Shown here piece after piece: positions 24,665 through 33,732 of a stretch of 64,000 bases of DNA. The notes beneath the pieces are model-generated. The model did no database searches. It was not told the DNA's origin and worked only from the letters and a program-made list of their open reading frames with translations. The position numbers were made by a program, and so were the translations under genes. The stretch is from an uncultured Collinsella sp. GTDB lineage: Bacteria; Actinomycetota; Coriobacteriia; Coriobacteriales; Coriobacteriaceae. How positions within the stretch are numbered: the first letter of the stretch is position 1; each line of letters starts with the position of its first letter. Where the stretch lies: positions 1 through 64,000 of the forward strand of contig CAKUGT010000001.1 of NCBI GenBank assembly GCA_934654795.1, given 5' to 3'.

Positions 24665-25243
24665 CTATTTGAACATAAGCTCGACTATTCCCGCCCAAAC
24701 CGCCTTTTCGTCAATGTCCTCATCTTGAGCGACCGTATTGCTCGCTCCCTCAAGAACGGTATAAAGAATTTGCGCGTACAGCATCGCGTCGGTACTATCG
24801 GAAAACGCGCCAATCTCCACGCCATGGAGAAGGATGTCTTTTAGCGCGCCCATAGTTCGATTGGTTGCTGTCGCCTGACGTTCTTGAACTGCGGGAATAC
24901 GATTTGCCTGAATACTAACCTCAGCCAGCACACGGCGGCGCTTTTCATCGCTTCGATAGCCACCTATAACTGAATTCCCAAGCTCAATAAGCGCGGCTTT
25001 AAATCCATCTCGATCGACAATGAGCGAATAGTCGCGCTGATAATCGATAGACGGAAACATGCTGTCTAGGAGTGTGGTGAAAATCTCTTCCTTAGAAGGG
25101 AAGTAGTAGTACACCGATGGCTTGGATATTCCAACGCAATCGCAAATCTTTCCGATAGACGCCTTGTCATAACCGACCTCTGCCACAAGATCATACATGG
25201 CGTCCAAAATCTTATCTTTTGTGCTCACGATGCACTTCCCCAT
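24665..25243 (-). CDS. TetR-family regulator of the deiminase/MFS cluster
   Basis: A 192-residue protein with a canonical TetR helix-turn-helix (TKDKILDAMYDLVAEVGYDKASIGKICDCVGISKPSVYYYFPSKEEIF) and a helical ligand-binding domain. The start is given as the ATG at 25243; a GTG at 25228 and an ATG at 25261 are alternatives, since no start has an ideal ribosome site. It is divergent from the deiminase operon. Matching TATCGGTAGG/CTACCG-N2-CGGTAG motifs near its own promoter, the deiminase promoter and the first MFS promoter suggest it represses all three. The inducer is probably the transported substrate. Confidence 0.85.
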   Translation of the reverse strand: MGKCIVSTKDKILDAMYDLVAEVGYDKASIGKICDCVGISKPSVYYYFPSKEEIFTTLLDSMFPSIDYQRDYSLIVDRDGFKAALIELGNSVIGGYRSDEKRRRVLAEVSIQANRIPAVQERQATATNRTMGALKDILLHGVEIGAFSDSTDAMLYAQILYTVLEGASNTVAQDEDIDEKAVWAGIVELMFK

Positions 25244-25337
25244 TGCAAGTCGTTTCGTCATTGCCAGCGCGATTAAGGATGGCAATGCGATATCTATCTG
25301 TGTCCAAACAAGTTCACTATAAACGGTGAACGGTACG

Positions 25338-25392
25338 TATCGGTAGGCGAATGGCAATTATTCAAAACTATCTACCGAACGGTAGGTATAGT
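25338..25392. promoter_or_regulatory. Divergent promoter region with two TetR-type operators
   Basis: TATCGGTAGG at 25338-25347 and the perfect 14-bp palindrome CTACCGAACGGTAG at 25372-25385 lie in the gap between the TetR and deiminase genes. The palindrome occupies the spacer just upstream of a TATAGT box (25387-25392) reading toward the deiminase operon. The -35 box for that promoter is weak. Confidence 0.65.
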
Positions 25393-25467
25393 AGTACTAT
25401 AGCAGGTGAAACCCCGCTATTGTCGCGGCCGGACAGCATCGCGGGAAACCCGACGGAAGGACCAACC

Positions 25468-26706
25468 ATGTACGAGAACTATCGTATGCCGGGCGAGTTC
25501 GAGAAGCGCTCCAACGTCTATGTGACATGGCTTCCCGATTACATCCGTGCAGAGGGCTACGATAACCGCCAGCCCTGCGTTGACGTGATCAAGGCTCTGC
25601 TCGAGTATGGCGACGTTACGGTCAACCTCAATTGCGGCACCCCCGGCTCCTATGAGGAGGCTTGCTCACGCCTGAAGGAGGAGGGGGTTGATCTCGATCG
25701 CATCGAGATCACGCAGTTCGAAGACTCCAACTTCTATGTCCGCGACAACGGCCCCAGCATCATGGTCGACGACAAAGGCCATTCTTATATGGTCAACCCC
25801 GCTTGGACCTATTACGGCGTGTGGGACAAGAACTCCCCGGAGTGTCAGTCCGCACGTAAGGCAGCCGTTCACATGGCGGTTGCGCTCGGTTGCTTCGATA
25901 TCGTCAATTCCGAAATGGTTTCGGAGGGCGGCGACCGCGAGTTTGACGGTCACGGCACTCTGATCGCCATCGAGGACACGGAATGCCGCAAGCGTAATCC
26001 CGAGTTCACGAAAGAGGAAGTAGAGGCCGAGTATAAGCGCATCTACAACCTCAACAAGGTTATCTGGCTTCCGCAGCCTATGCTCGAGGACGACGACTAT
26101 CGACTGGGCATCCTCGACGAGAAGGAAGACGGAACTCCCGTCTTTGGCATGAGCTTTGCAGCTCACATTGATGAGATGTGTCGCTTTATCACTCCGAACA
26201 AGATTCTTCTTGCCGAGGTGTCCGATGAAGAGGCAGCCTCGAGCAAGGCTGGCGCAGAGTCTCGTCGCCGCATTGAGGCGGCCTACGAGATCCTGAGCAA
26301 CGAAACGGACTGGGAGGGCAAGCCCTTCGAGATCGTTCGTATGCCCACTGCCGAGCCGATTGAAGTCGTTATCGCCCCTGGCGATGAGGATTACGAGCTC
26401 TATAAGGGCTTCATCGACGAAATGGGCGGCAAGTTTATGGATGGCACCCCCTGGCCCGAGGGCCCCGTCCACTTCTACGCCGCAGCGAGCTACTGCAACT
26501 TCCTGATCTGCAACGGCGTCGTTCTTGGCCAGCGTTATTACCACGAGGGCATGAGCGAGGTCGTGAAAGAGAAGGACGAGCAGGCCAAGGCGGTTCTTGA
26601 GGGCTGCTTCCCCGATCGCAAGGTCATCATGATTGATTCCCTCGCGCTTAACCTGTCCGGCGGCGGCGTGCACTGCTGGACTAAGGACGTGGCGGCCAGT
26701 CGTTAG
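25468..26706 (+). CDS. Agmatine-deiminase-family guanidino hydrolase
   Basis: A 412-residue member of the agmatine deiminase/peptidyl-arginine-deiminase-like family, which hydrolyses a guanidino group to ureido plus ammonia. Visible catalytic features are YVRDNGPS near residue 92, SEGGDREFDG near 152, HIDEMCRF near 234, and the nucleophile in LSGGGVHCWTKD near the C-terminus. The usual tryptophan in D.WxRDxGP is replaced (DSNFYVRDNGP), so the substrate may not be agmatine itself. The ATG at 25468 has GGAAGG upstream. It is the first gene of an operon with a carbamoyltransferase and an MFS carrier. Confidence 0.85.
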   Translation: MYENYRMPGEFEKRSNVYVTWLPDYIRAEGYDNRQPCVDVIKALLEYGDVTVNLNCGTPGSYEEACSRLKEEGVDLDRIEITQFEDSNFYVRDNGPSIMVDDKGHSYMVNPAWTYYGVWDKNSPECQSARKAAVHMAVALGCFDIVNSEMVSEGGDREFDGHGTLIAIEDTECRKRNPEFTKEEVEAEYKRIYNLNKVIWLPQPMLEDDDYRLGILDEKEDGTPVFGMSFAAHIDEMCRFITPNKILLAEVSDEEAASSKAGAESRRRIEAAYEILSNETDWEGKPFEIVRMPTAEPIEVVIAPGDEDYELYKGFIDEMGGKFMDGTPWPEGPVHFYAAASYCNFLICNGVVLGQRYYHEGMSEVVKEKDEQAKAVLEGCFPDRKVIMIDSLALNLSGGGVHCWTKDVAASR

Positions 26707-26752
26707 TGAGCCTTAGGCCTGCGCTCTTTGGCTTAGGCGCCGCATGTACCGC

Positions 26753-26784
26753 TCCCCGAGGGATATCCGTGTTTCCCCCGGGGA
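26753..26784 (+). promoter_or_regulatory. Intercistronic hairpin
   Basis: TCCCCGAGGGA (26753-26763) pairs with TCCCCCGGGGA (26774-26784), one mismatch, in the 124-bp gap between deiminase and carbamoyltransferase genes. There is no adjacent T-run; an AATAATTTTTT stretch follows 8 bases later. It may be an mRNA-processing or partial-termination element. Confidence 0.45.
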
Positions 26785-26830
26785 CACATTCAGCAATAAT
26801 TTTTTGATAATAATTCGAAAGGAAATAGGC

Positions 26831-27895
26831 ATGAACAACAGCCTCCGCGGTCGCGACTACATCAACATCCATGATCTCTCCTCCGAGGATTTCCGCTATC
26901 TCATCGATCTTGCCTGGAACCTTAAGGCTCAGAAGAAGTCTGGTGTCGACCAGCGCTACTTCCCCGGCAAAAACGTCCTCGCCAACTTTGAGTGGGGCTC
27001 GACCCGTACTCGTTGCGCATTCGAGACCTCCTGCAACGATTTGGGCATGGGCTTCACTTATCTGACCAACTCCCACATGGGTGACTGCGAGACCGTCAAG
27101 GATGCCATGCGCGTCTTTAACGGCATGTATGATCTCATCGTCTACCGCGCACAGAAGGACGAGCAGTTCCTCTATGACGTCGCCGACCTGGTTGACATCC
27201 CGGTCATCAATGCCCTTACTCTCGGCGATCACCCGACTCAGATGCTCGCTGACGCTCTTACGATGGAAGAGCAATGGGGCGGTCTGCGTACGAGCCGCGG
27301 CAAGAAGATGGCTTTCGTTGGCAACTGCGCCGGCGCCCCGGTGTGGTATGGCCGTCTGTGCGCTATGCTCGACATGGACTTCCTCGCCATCGGCCCCGAC
27401 GACCTCCGTCATCAGATGTGCAAGGAAATGATCGAAGAGGTGGAGGCCTGCTACGCCAAGTACGCTCCCAATAGGACCTTTACCATCACCTCTGACCTCG
27501 ATGCCCTGGATGGCGTTGACGTTATCGTTACCGAGGAGTGGCGCTACATCAACCCCGAGTGCGGCGAAGAGGTTCTGGATCCCGACGACTACAACTCCTG
27601 GCTGGGCGATGCCGAGTCTCTGTACCCCTATCGCGTCACCAGCGAGCTGTGCAAGCGCACCAACAATCCCGACATCTTCTGCATGCATGAGCTTCCTTCT
27701 GTCCACAACGCAGATCACCGTGTTGGCAAGATGCTCCTCGACCAGTGCAAGAACGACCTTCATCGCGAGATCATCACCGAGGGTTTCGAGATTGCCGACG
27801 AGTGCTTTGAGGCCAACGCTTCGGTCATCTTCCGTGAGGCAGAGAACCGTCAGCACACCATCAAGGCCGTTATGTGTGCCCTTCTGGGTCTCTAG
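26831..27895 (+). CDS. Aspartate/ornithine-carbamoyltransferase-fold enzyme with altered substrate motifs
   Basis: A 354-residue carbamoyltransferase. The carbamoyl-phosphate site is intact: GSTRTRCAFE near residue 58 and DHPTQMLAD near 137. The amino-substrate side is not that of ornithine enzymes: the usual HCLP reads MHELPS (near 281), and the SMG-type loop after VIVTEEWRY is absent. So it is not an ordinary ornithine or putrescine carbamoyltransferase. After the deiminase, phosphorolysis of a carbamoylated amine would yield carbamoyl phosphate, but no carbamate kinase is in the window. AAAGGAAAT precedes the ATG. The MFS gene follows 11 bases after the stop. Confidence 0.82.
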   Translation: MNNSLRGRDYINIHDLSSEDFRYLIDLAWNLKAQKKSGVDQRYFPGKNVLANFEWGSTRTRCAFETSCNDLGMGFTYLTNSHMGDCETVKDAMRVFNGMYDLIVYRAQKDEQFLYDVADLVDIPVINALTLGDHPTQMLADALTMEEQWGGLRTSRGKKMAFVGNCAGAPVWYGRLCAMLDMDFLAIGPDDLRHQMCKEMIEEVEACYAKYAPNRTFTITSDLDALDGVDVIVTEEWRYINPECGEEVLDPDDYNSWLGDAESLYPYRVTSELCKRTNNPDIFCMHELPSVHNADHRVGKMLLDQCKNDLHREIITEGFEIADECFEANASVIFREAENRQHTIKAVMCALLGL

Positions 27896-27906
27896 GAGTT
27901 GTATCA

Positions 27907-29172
27907 ATGGAAAATGCAAAGCTAAAGAGCAGCAAGGTCTACGCATGGGTTCTCGTAATCGCGCTTGGCCTCATGTCTGCTGGTACGACCGGATCCTATA
28001 GCGTAATCGCCGGTTCTTTCGTCGCGCCCGTGTGCGAGGAGTTCGGGTTTGACTACTCCATTTTCTCGTATTACTTCACCGCGACGCTCATCGGTCTTGC
28101 GGCGGCGCTTCCGTTTGTCGGAAAACTCATCCCCAAGGTTGTTGGCAAGGTTTGGCTCCCCGTCGTCGAGCTTATTCTGCTCGCCGCCGGCGCAGGCATG
28201 GCTTTCTACACCGAAGTTTGGATGTTCATCGCCGCTGGCGCCCTGATTGGCATTTGCTTCGCCTTCACCACCGGCGTCGCCATGTCCGACGTTATTGACC
28301 AGTGGTTCAAAAAATCTGGTGGCCTGGCAATTGGTCTCGCTTGGGCAGTGAACTCGATTTACATGCTCATCATGAGCCCCGTCATCACCTCTGTCATCGA
28401 GGCCGCTGGCTGGAGGACTGGTTATCTGGTGCTCGCTGGCGTCTCCGCCGTGCTCATTCTCCCCGCTTCCGTCCTGATTATCCGCTATAAGCCTCAGGAC
28501 AAGGGCATGCTGCCCTATGGCTACGTCGAGGGCGAGACGGTCGCCGAGACCGAGGAGACGACCGAGGATAGCGCGCGTGGCGTTAGCTATGCGCGCGCCA
28601 TTAAGTCGCCTGCCTTCTTCTTCTGCATCGGCTTCCTCTGCCTCGTTCAGCTCACTTGCTGCATGAACCAGCTCTTCCCGACGTATGCTTCCGAGGTTGG
28701 TTTTAACCCCATGGTGGGCGGCTTTATGGTTTCTGCCGCATCGCTCTTCGACCTGTTCCTTAACCCAATCGTTGGCACCACCTGCGATAAGTTCGGCAGC
28801 ACGAAGGCGATTCTGGGCTGGCTTGCCGTTTCCATCCTCTCGTTTGTCATGCTTATGATGAGTAGCGGTAACTCCACGCTCAGCATCCTCGCAGCAGGCG
28901 TGAACGACGTCATGTACGTCATCGCCGGCACCGCCCTGACCGTTTTGGTCATGGACGTCTTTGGCTCCCGCGATTTCGGTCGCATCTTCGCGCTGATTTG
29001 CTCTGTAGGCTACATTGTCGGCGCCTTCGGCATGCCCGTTATGATGAAGGTCTATGAGCTTGCCGGCTCTTTCCAGGGCGTCTTCATCTTCTGCATCGCA
29101 TGCAACGTCATCATCGGTCTGTTCTTGCTGCTTGCCAAAAAGACCGGAAAGAACCTTTCTTGGGACGAATAG
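27907..29172 (+). CDS. MFS carrier, OFA-like group, copy 2
   Basis: A 421-residue, 12-helix carrier. The ATG at 27907 has GGAG 8 bases upstream, directly behind the carbamoyltransferase gene. It is strongly similar to the MFS protein at 23246 (shared ALGLMSAGTTG.YS.IAGSFVAPVCE and QLFPTYASEVGFNP), so one arose by duplication. Being in the operon, this copy most likely imports the guanidino substrate or exchanges it for the amine product. The terminator at 29223 closes the operon. Confidence 0.85.
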   Translation: MENAKLKSSKVYAWVLVIALGLMSAGTTGSYSVIAGSFVAPVCEEFGFDYSIFSYYFTATLIGLAAALPFVGKLIPKVVGKVWLPVVELILLAAGAGMAFYTEVWMFIAAGALIGICFAFTTGVAMSDVIDQWFKKSGGLAIGLAWAVNSIYMLIMSPVITSVIEAAGWRTGYLVLAGVSAVLILPASVLIIRYKPQDKGMLPYGYVEGETVAETEETTEDSARGVSYARAIKSPAFFFCIGFLCLVQLTCCMNQLFPTYASEVGFNPMVGGFMVSAASLFDLFLNPIVGTTCDKFGSTKAILGWLAVSILSFVMLMMSSGNSTLSILAAGVNDVMYVIAGTALTVLVMDVFGSRDFGRIFALICSVGYIVGAFGMPVMMKVYELAGSFQGVFIFCIACNVIIGLFLLLAKKTGKNLSWDE

Positions 29173-29222
29173 GCTCAATTCGTTTTAGGTATGGTCGCTA
29201 GGACATACCATACGTTCTGTTT

Positions 29223-29251
29223 GGGGTATCGACTTATGTCGATGCCCCTTT
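29223..29251 (+). terminator. Terminator of the deiminase operon
   Basis: GGGGTATCGAC pairs with GTCGATGCCCC (one G-U) around a TTAT loop and is followed by TTT. A weaker GGTATG/CATACC hairpin lies just upstream (about 29189-29210). Confidence 0.8.
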
Positions 29252-29267
29252 GTGTTCGGAAACCAAA

Positions 29268-29288
29268 ACAAAGGGACGGTTCCTTTGT
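29268..29288. repeat. GACAAAGG hairpin repeat, copy 2 (degenerate)
   Basis: ACAAAGG at 29268-29274 is inverted at 29282-29288, followed by TCATATT. It is a shortened version of the elements at 22817 and 32681. Confidence 0.55.
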
Positions 29289-29350
29289 CATATTCCGTAC
29301 GTTAATTGGCACGATTGTGACGTTTCTCACTGGCGTGGACTAAAAAACGA

Positions 29351-29398
29351 AATAGAGTAGGACAAACGCGTCGAATACGAACGGCGGGGGAGAGCGGG
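29351..29398. repeat. 48-bp identical repeat, copy 2
   Basis: It is identical to 22949-22996. This copy ends 32 bp before the ABC exporter start codon, so it probably lies in the promoter or leader of that gene. Confidence 0.8.
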
Positions 29399-29430
29399 CG
29401 AGTGCGCTCGCGCGGGAGAGGTTGCCGTCC

Positions 29431-32400
29431 ATGCTGGAGCTCAAAGATATTTGCAAAAGGTATGTCACGCAGTCGTTTACGCAGGTGGCGCTCGATAACG
29501 TGAGCCTGGCGTTTCGCGATAACGAGTTTGTGGCCATTTTGGGCCCCTCGGGCTCGGGCAAAACCACGATGCTCAACGTTATCGGCGGGCTGGACCATTT
29601 TGATTCCGGCGACCTGCTCATCGATGGCATTTCGACCAAGGACTTCCGCGATCGCGATTGGGATGCCTACCGCAACAACCGCATTGGCTTTGTGTTCCAG
29701 AGCTATAACCTCATTCCGCATCAGACTATCTTGGAAAACGTTGAGCTGGCGCTCACGCTCACGGGCGTGGGGCATGCCGAGCGCCGACAGCGTGCGCGCG
29801 AGGCGCTTGAGGCAGTCGGTCTGGGCGAGCATGTGAACAAGCGCCCGAGCCAGCTTTCGGGCGGACAGATGCAGCGCGTGGCCATTGCTCGCGCCCTCAT
29901 CAACGACCCCGAGATCGTGCTGGCCGATGAGCCGACCGGCGCCTTGGACTCTACGACATCCGTGCAGGTCATGGACTTGCTCAAGGATGTCGCGCGCGAC
30001 CGCTTGGTCATCATGGTTACGCACAATCCTGAGCTGGCGTACCGTTACGCCACGCGCATCGTCAGCCTGGCGGACGGCAAGATCACCGACGATTCCGATC
30101 CCTTCGATGTCGCTGAGGCTACGCGCCGTGTGGCCAAGCCCACGCGCAAAACCTCGATGAGCTTTGTGACGGCTTTGGGGCTTTCGGCACGCAATCTCAT
30201 GACCAAGAAAGGCCGCACGGCCATGACGGCCTTTGCTGGCTCGATCGGCATTATCGGCATCGCGGCGATTCTGGCGCTCTCAAACGGTGTGAACAACTAC
30301 ATCAAAAAGGTCGAGGAGGATACGCTGTCGAGCTATCCGCTTACCATCTCCAAGCAGGATTACGACCTGTCGTCCATGATGGGCGGGCAGGGGGCCGCGG
30401 AGGATAGTGAGGACGCGGGCGGCGCTTCCGACAGTGAGGACGATTCGGTCAAGAAGTCCGATAAGATTCCCGTGGTCACAGCTGTAAAGGACATGTTCGC
30501 GAGCGTTAAATCCAACGATATGACAAGCTTTAAGGCGTGGCTCGATGACGGCGGCGATGGTATCGATAAAGAGGTCAATGCCATCCAGTACAACTATGGC
30601 GTGACGCCGATTGTCTACCGCGCGGGCAAGGGAGACGAGAAGCCCGTGCGCCTGGTGCCCAATGCGATGACCGAGGCTATGAGCGGCGGCGCGAGTTCGG
30701 CGGCGATGGCGAGCATGGATTCCATGGGAAGCTCGGTCTTTAACGAGATGATCGACGACCAGAGCCTGCTCGACAGTCAGTACGATGTCATCGCCGGTCA
30801 TTGGCCTACGTCTGCCAACGAGGCCGTGATGGTGCTTTCGAGCCGTGGCACGGTGGGCGACTACACGCTCTACAGCATCGGCGCGCTGGATATCAATGAG
30901 CTTAACGACCTGGTCAACAGCGCCATGACGGCCGATGGCGAGGTCAAAACGCCGCAGACCGGTGCCGACTTTACCTACGAGGATGCGCTGTCTACGACGT
31001 TTAAGGTGTTGTCGCCGGCCGATGTGTATCGCAAAAACGAAGAGACCGGTATGTGGACCGATATGTCTGGTGACTCCGACTTTATGGCGGCCAGGGTTGC
31101 CGACGGCATCGATGTGCGTATCGTTGGCGTGGTGCAACCCAACGAGACTGCCAATGCGAGTGCGTTGACTCCGGGTATTGCCTACACGCATGCACTGACT
31201 CGCCAGCTTATGGACCGTGCGGCCGATTCACAGATCGTGCAGGAGCAGCTTGCTCACCCCGAGACGGATGTCTTTACCGGCAAAACGTTTGACGAGCTGC
31301 AGGGCGAGGCCAAACAGGGCATGGACCTGAGCAGCATGTTCAGCGTTGACGAGGCAGCGCTCAAGAGCACGTTCTCGTTCGATGCGTCTGCGCTCTCGGG
31401 CGTGGCCGGTGGCATGGATCTTTCGGGCATCGATTTGTCGGGTCTGGACATCGATCTTTCGGGCGTCGGCAAGGACATCGACTTCAGCGACATCATGGCC
31501 AAGGCACCGACCCCCGATTTCTCGGGCGTTTTCGATGGCTTGGAGCTCACGCCCGAGCAGATGCAGCAGGTGGGCGCGCTTGCCAACCAGCTGTTTGAGG
31601 GCTTTATGCAGTCCGATCAGCTTAAGGCACTGACGCCCGAGGACCTTAAGGACGCATCGAAGCTCGCTGCTGCGTTCTCGGCGTATCTTGAGAACGATGC
31701 CACGGCGCAGCAATGCCTGGCGCAGCTCAAGGCGCTGGGCGGAGATGCGCTGGCTGAGCGGCTGCAGCAGGCGATGACCGACTACGTGCAAAAGCAGCTC
31801 GCACCCTATTTGCAGCAGGCAATGGACCAGGTGATGAAGGCGATCAGCGAGCAGATTGCGACGACTGTGTCGTCCCAGCTCAAAGCAGGCGCGGCGGGGC
31901 TCATGGGGCAAATGGCGACGCAAATGTCATCGGCTTTTGCCAATCTGGCGAGCGCCATGCACGTGGATGCGAGCGCCTTTGCCCGTGCCATCCACTTCAA
32001 CATGGACGCCGAGGACCTCAGCTCGCTCATGATGAGCTACGCCAAGGCATCGCAGCTCACCTACGATAACAACCTGACCACGCTGGGCTATGCCGACGAG
32101 GCAGACCCCATCTCGGTCAAGATCTTCCCGCGCGACTTTGAGGCCAAGGAGCGCGTGCTCGACCATATCGATGCGTATAACAAGCAGGTCAAAGCCGCTG
32201 GGCACGATGAGCAAGCCATCTCGTACACCGACTACATGGGCATCATCATGGGCTCGGTGACCGATATCGTGAACACCATCAGCTTGGTGCTCATCGCGTT
32301 TGTAAGCATTAGCCTGGTGGTGAGCTCTATCATGATTGGCATCATCACCTACATCAGTGTGCTGGAGCGTAAAAAGGAGATCGGCATCTTGCGCGCGATC

Positions 32401-32679
32401 GGCGCGTCGAAACGCAACGTGGCCAACGTGTTCAATGCCGAGACCTTTATCGAAGGCCTCATCGCCGGCGTCTTTGCCATCGTCGTGGTGGTGCTCGTGA
32501 GTTTCCCAGTCAATGCCTGGGCACTTGCGAACAAGCAGGTCCCCAACTTGATGAGCCTGCCCGTGCAGGACGCGCTGGTGCTCATCGCAATCTCGGTGGT
32601 GCTGACGGTGGTCGCCGGCCTGCTGCCCGCCCGCAGCGCGTCCAAAAAGGACCCCGTGGAGGCCCTGCGCTCCGAATAG
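29431..32679 (+). CDS. ABC exporter: MacB-type ATPase fused to FtsX-type permease
   Basis: A 1082-residue fusion. Residues 1-230 form an ABC ATPase with GPSGSGKTT near 38, signature [15 protein letters not shown] and Walker [13 protein letters not shown]. One membrane helix follows near 260 ([20 protein letters not shown]), then about 650 extracytoplasmic residues and three C-terminal helices of an FtsX domain, with [15 protein letters not shown] in the cytoplasmic loop. The outer region has a run of DLSG(I/L)D-like repeats near residues 660-720 and long Ala/Gln-rich helices. This is far larger than a usual MacB periplasmic core. The ATG at 29431 follows GGGAGAGG. Substrate unknown; lipoprotein, peptide or envelope mechanotransmission roles are possible. 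Confidence 0.85.
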   Translation: MLELKDICKRYVTQSFTQVALDNVSLAFRDNEFVAILGPSGSGKTTMLNVIGGLDHFDSGDLLIDGISTKDFRDRDWDAYRNNRIGFVFQSYNLIPHQTILENVELALTLTGVGHAERRQRAREALEAVGLGEHVNKRPSQLSGGQMQRVAIARALINDPEIVLADEPTGALDSTTSVQVMDLLKDVARDRLVIMVTHNPELAYRYATRIVSLADGKITDDSDPFDVAEATRRVAKPTRKTSMSFVTALGLSARNLMTKKGRTAMTAFAGSIGIIGIAAILALSNGVNNYIKKVEEDTLSSYPLTISKQDYDLSSMMGGQGAAEDSEDAGGASDSEDDSVKKSDKIPVVTAVKDMFASVKSNDMTSFKAWLDDGGDGIDKEVNAIQYNYGVTPIVYRAGKGDEKPVRLVPNAMTEAMSGGASSAAMASMDSMGSSVFNEMIDDQSLLDSQYDVIAGHWPTSANEAVMVLSSRGTVGDYTLYSIGALDINELNDLVNSAMTADGEVKTPQTGADFTYEDALSTTFKVLSPADVYRKNEETGMWTDMSGDSDFMAARVADGIDVRIVGVVQPNETANASALTPGIAYTHALTRQLMDRAADSQIVQEQLAHPETDVFTGKTFDELQGEAKQGMDLSSMFSVDEAALKSTFSFDASALSGVAGGMDLSGIDLSGLDIDLSGVGKDIDFSDIMAKAPTPDFSGVFDGLELTPEQMQQVGALANQLFEGFMQSDQLKALTPEDLKDASKLAAAFSAYLENDATAQQCLAQLKALGGDALAERLQQAMTDYVQKQLAPYLQQAMDQVMKAISEQIATTVSSQLKAGAAGLMGQMATQMSSAFANLASAMHVDASAFARAIHFNMDAEDLSSLMMSYAKASQLTYDNNLTTLGYADEADPISVKIFPRDFEAKERVLDHIDAYNKQVKAAGHDEQAISYTDYMGIIMGSVTDIVNTISLVLIAFVSISLVVSSIMIGIITYISVLERKKEIGILRAIGASKRNVANVFNAETFIEGLIAGVFAIVVVVLVSFPVNAWALANKQVPNLMSLPVQDALVLIAISVVLTVVAGLLPARSASKKDPVEALRSE

Positions 32680-32680
32680 T

Positions 32681-32707
32681 GTGACAAAGGGACAGCCCCT
32701 TTGTCAC
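32681..32707. repeat. GTGACAAAGGG hairpin repeat, copy 3
   Basis: GTGACAAAGGG (32681-32691) is perfectly inverted at 32697-32707 around a 5-base loop, 1 base after the ABC exporter stop. Same family as 22817 and 29268. Confidence 0.75.
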
Positions 32708-32732
32708 GTTCGTTGATATGAGAGAAGAGTAG

Positions 32733-33686
32733 ATGAAACTTTCGCTGGCCCCTATGGAGGGGATTACCGGGCATGTGTTCCGCCGCGTGCATGCGGAGTG
32801 CTTCGGTGCGCTCGATTGTTATTACACGCCGTTTTTGCCGCCGCCGCGGGTGGGAAACCGCTTTGGCGGCAAGGCGTTTAAGGAGATTGATCCTGCCAAT
32901 AACCAGGGGCTCAACGTAGTGCCTCAGCTGATGTCCAAGAATGCGGACGAGTTTGTATGGGCGGCACAGGTGCTCGCCGACATGGGCTACCGCGAGGTCA
33001 ATCTCAACCTGGGTTGTCCCTCGGGAACGGTTGTTGCCAAGGGCAAGGGCTCGGGTTTCTTGCGTAATCTCGACGAGCTCGAGGTGTTCTTGAGCGATGT
33101 GTGCGAGCGGTCGCCGTTGCCGGTATCGGTAAAGACCAGGCTGGGGCTGGAGAGTGACGACGAATACGAGCGCGTGCTCGATCTGTATTGCCGCATGCCG
33201 CTGGCAGAGCTGATCGTGCATCCGCGCGTACAGAAGGACCGCTATACGGGCTCGCCGCGCAAAGAGTTTTATGGCGAGACGCTGGAGCGTGCGCCGTTCC
33301 CCGTGGCCTATAACGGCGACATTTTCGATCTTGAGGATATGGACGCGCTGGTGGAGGCCTATCCCGGCACGCGCCATGTGATGTTGGGGCGTGGCCTGCT
33401 CGCGAATCCCGCGCTCGCTCGCATGGTCAAGGGCGGCCCTGCTGCAACGGCTGCTGAGCTGCAGCGCTTCCACGACACGCTGTTTGCAGCCTATGCGGAC
33501 GAGATTGGCGGCAATGCGGTCTTTCGCATGAAGGAGTGGTGGTTCTACGCCAAGTGCGCTTTCGCCGATCCCGCCACCGTCCACAAGCTCGTGCGCAAGA
33601 CCAAGAAGGTCGACGAATACCGCGCCGCCGTCGAGCGCGTCTTTCGCGAGCAGCCACTTGCACCCATAGCCCGCTTCCACGGCTAA
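32733..33686 (+). CDS. tRNA-dihydrouridine synthase family protein
   Basis: A 317-residue FMN-dependent TIM-barrel enzyme that reduces uridines in tRNA. It begins LAPMEGITGHVFRRV, has PQLMSKNADEF and the active-site segment VNLNLGCPSGTVVAKGKGSGFL with the catalytic cysteine near residue 93. VKTRLG (near 130), IVHPR, YNGDI and MLGRGLLANP complete the phosphate-binding side. Length matches the family. AGAGAAGAG precedes the ATG. The exact Dus subtype cannot be told. Confidence 0.9.
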   Translation: MKLSLAPMEGITGHVFRRVHAECFGALDCYYTPFLPPPRVGNRFGGKAFKEIDPANNQGLNVVPQLMSKNADEFVWAAQVLADMGYREVNLNLGCPSGTVVAKGKGSGFLRNLDELEVFLSDVCERSPLPVSVKTRLGLESDDEYERVLDLYCRMPLAELIVHPRVQKDRYTGSPRKEFYGETLERAPFPVAYNGDIFDLEDMDALVEAYPGTRHVMLGRGLLANPALARMVKGGPAATAAELQRFHDTLFAAYADEIGGNAVFRMKEWWFYAKCAFADPATVHKLVRKTKKVDEYRAAVERVFREQPLAPIARFHG

Positions 33687-33687
33687 T

Positions 33688-33718
33688 TGATCCGAAGGGG
33701 ACGGAGGAAAACGGATCA
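33688..33718. repeat. Short inverted repeat after dus gene
   Basis: TGATCCG (33688-33694) is inverted at 33712-33718 around a purine-rich loop. It directly precedes repeat B copy 1 and may be part of a composite intergenic element. Confidence 0.5.
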
Positions 33719-33732
33719 CTGCGCGATGCTCA

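Noticed and set aside
25666-26673. A 335-residue minus-strand frame within the deiminase gene.
   Set aside because: Complement of a gene with intact catalytic motifs; no independent evidence.
26681-27946. A 421-residue open frame antisense to the carbamoyltransferase gene.
   Set aside because: The + strand has a clear enzyme with STRTR and HPTQ motifs and good ribosome sites at both ends; the minus frame has no family features.
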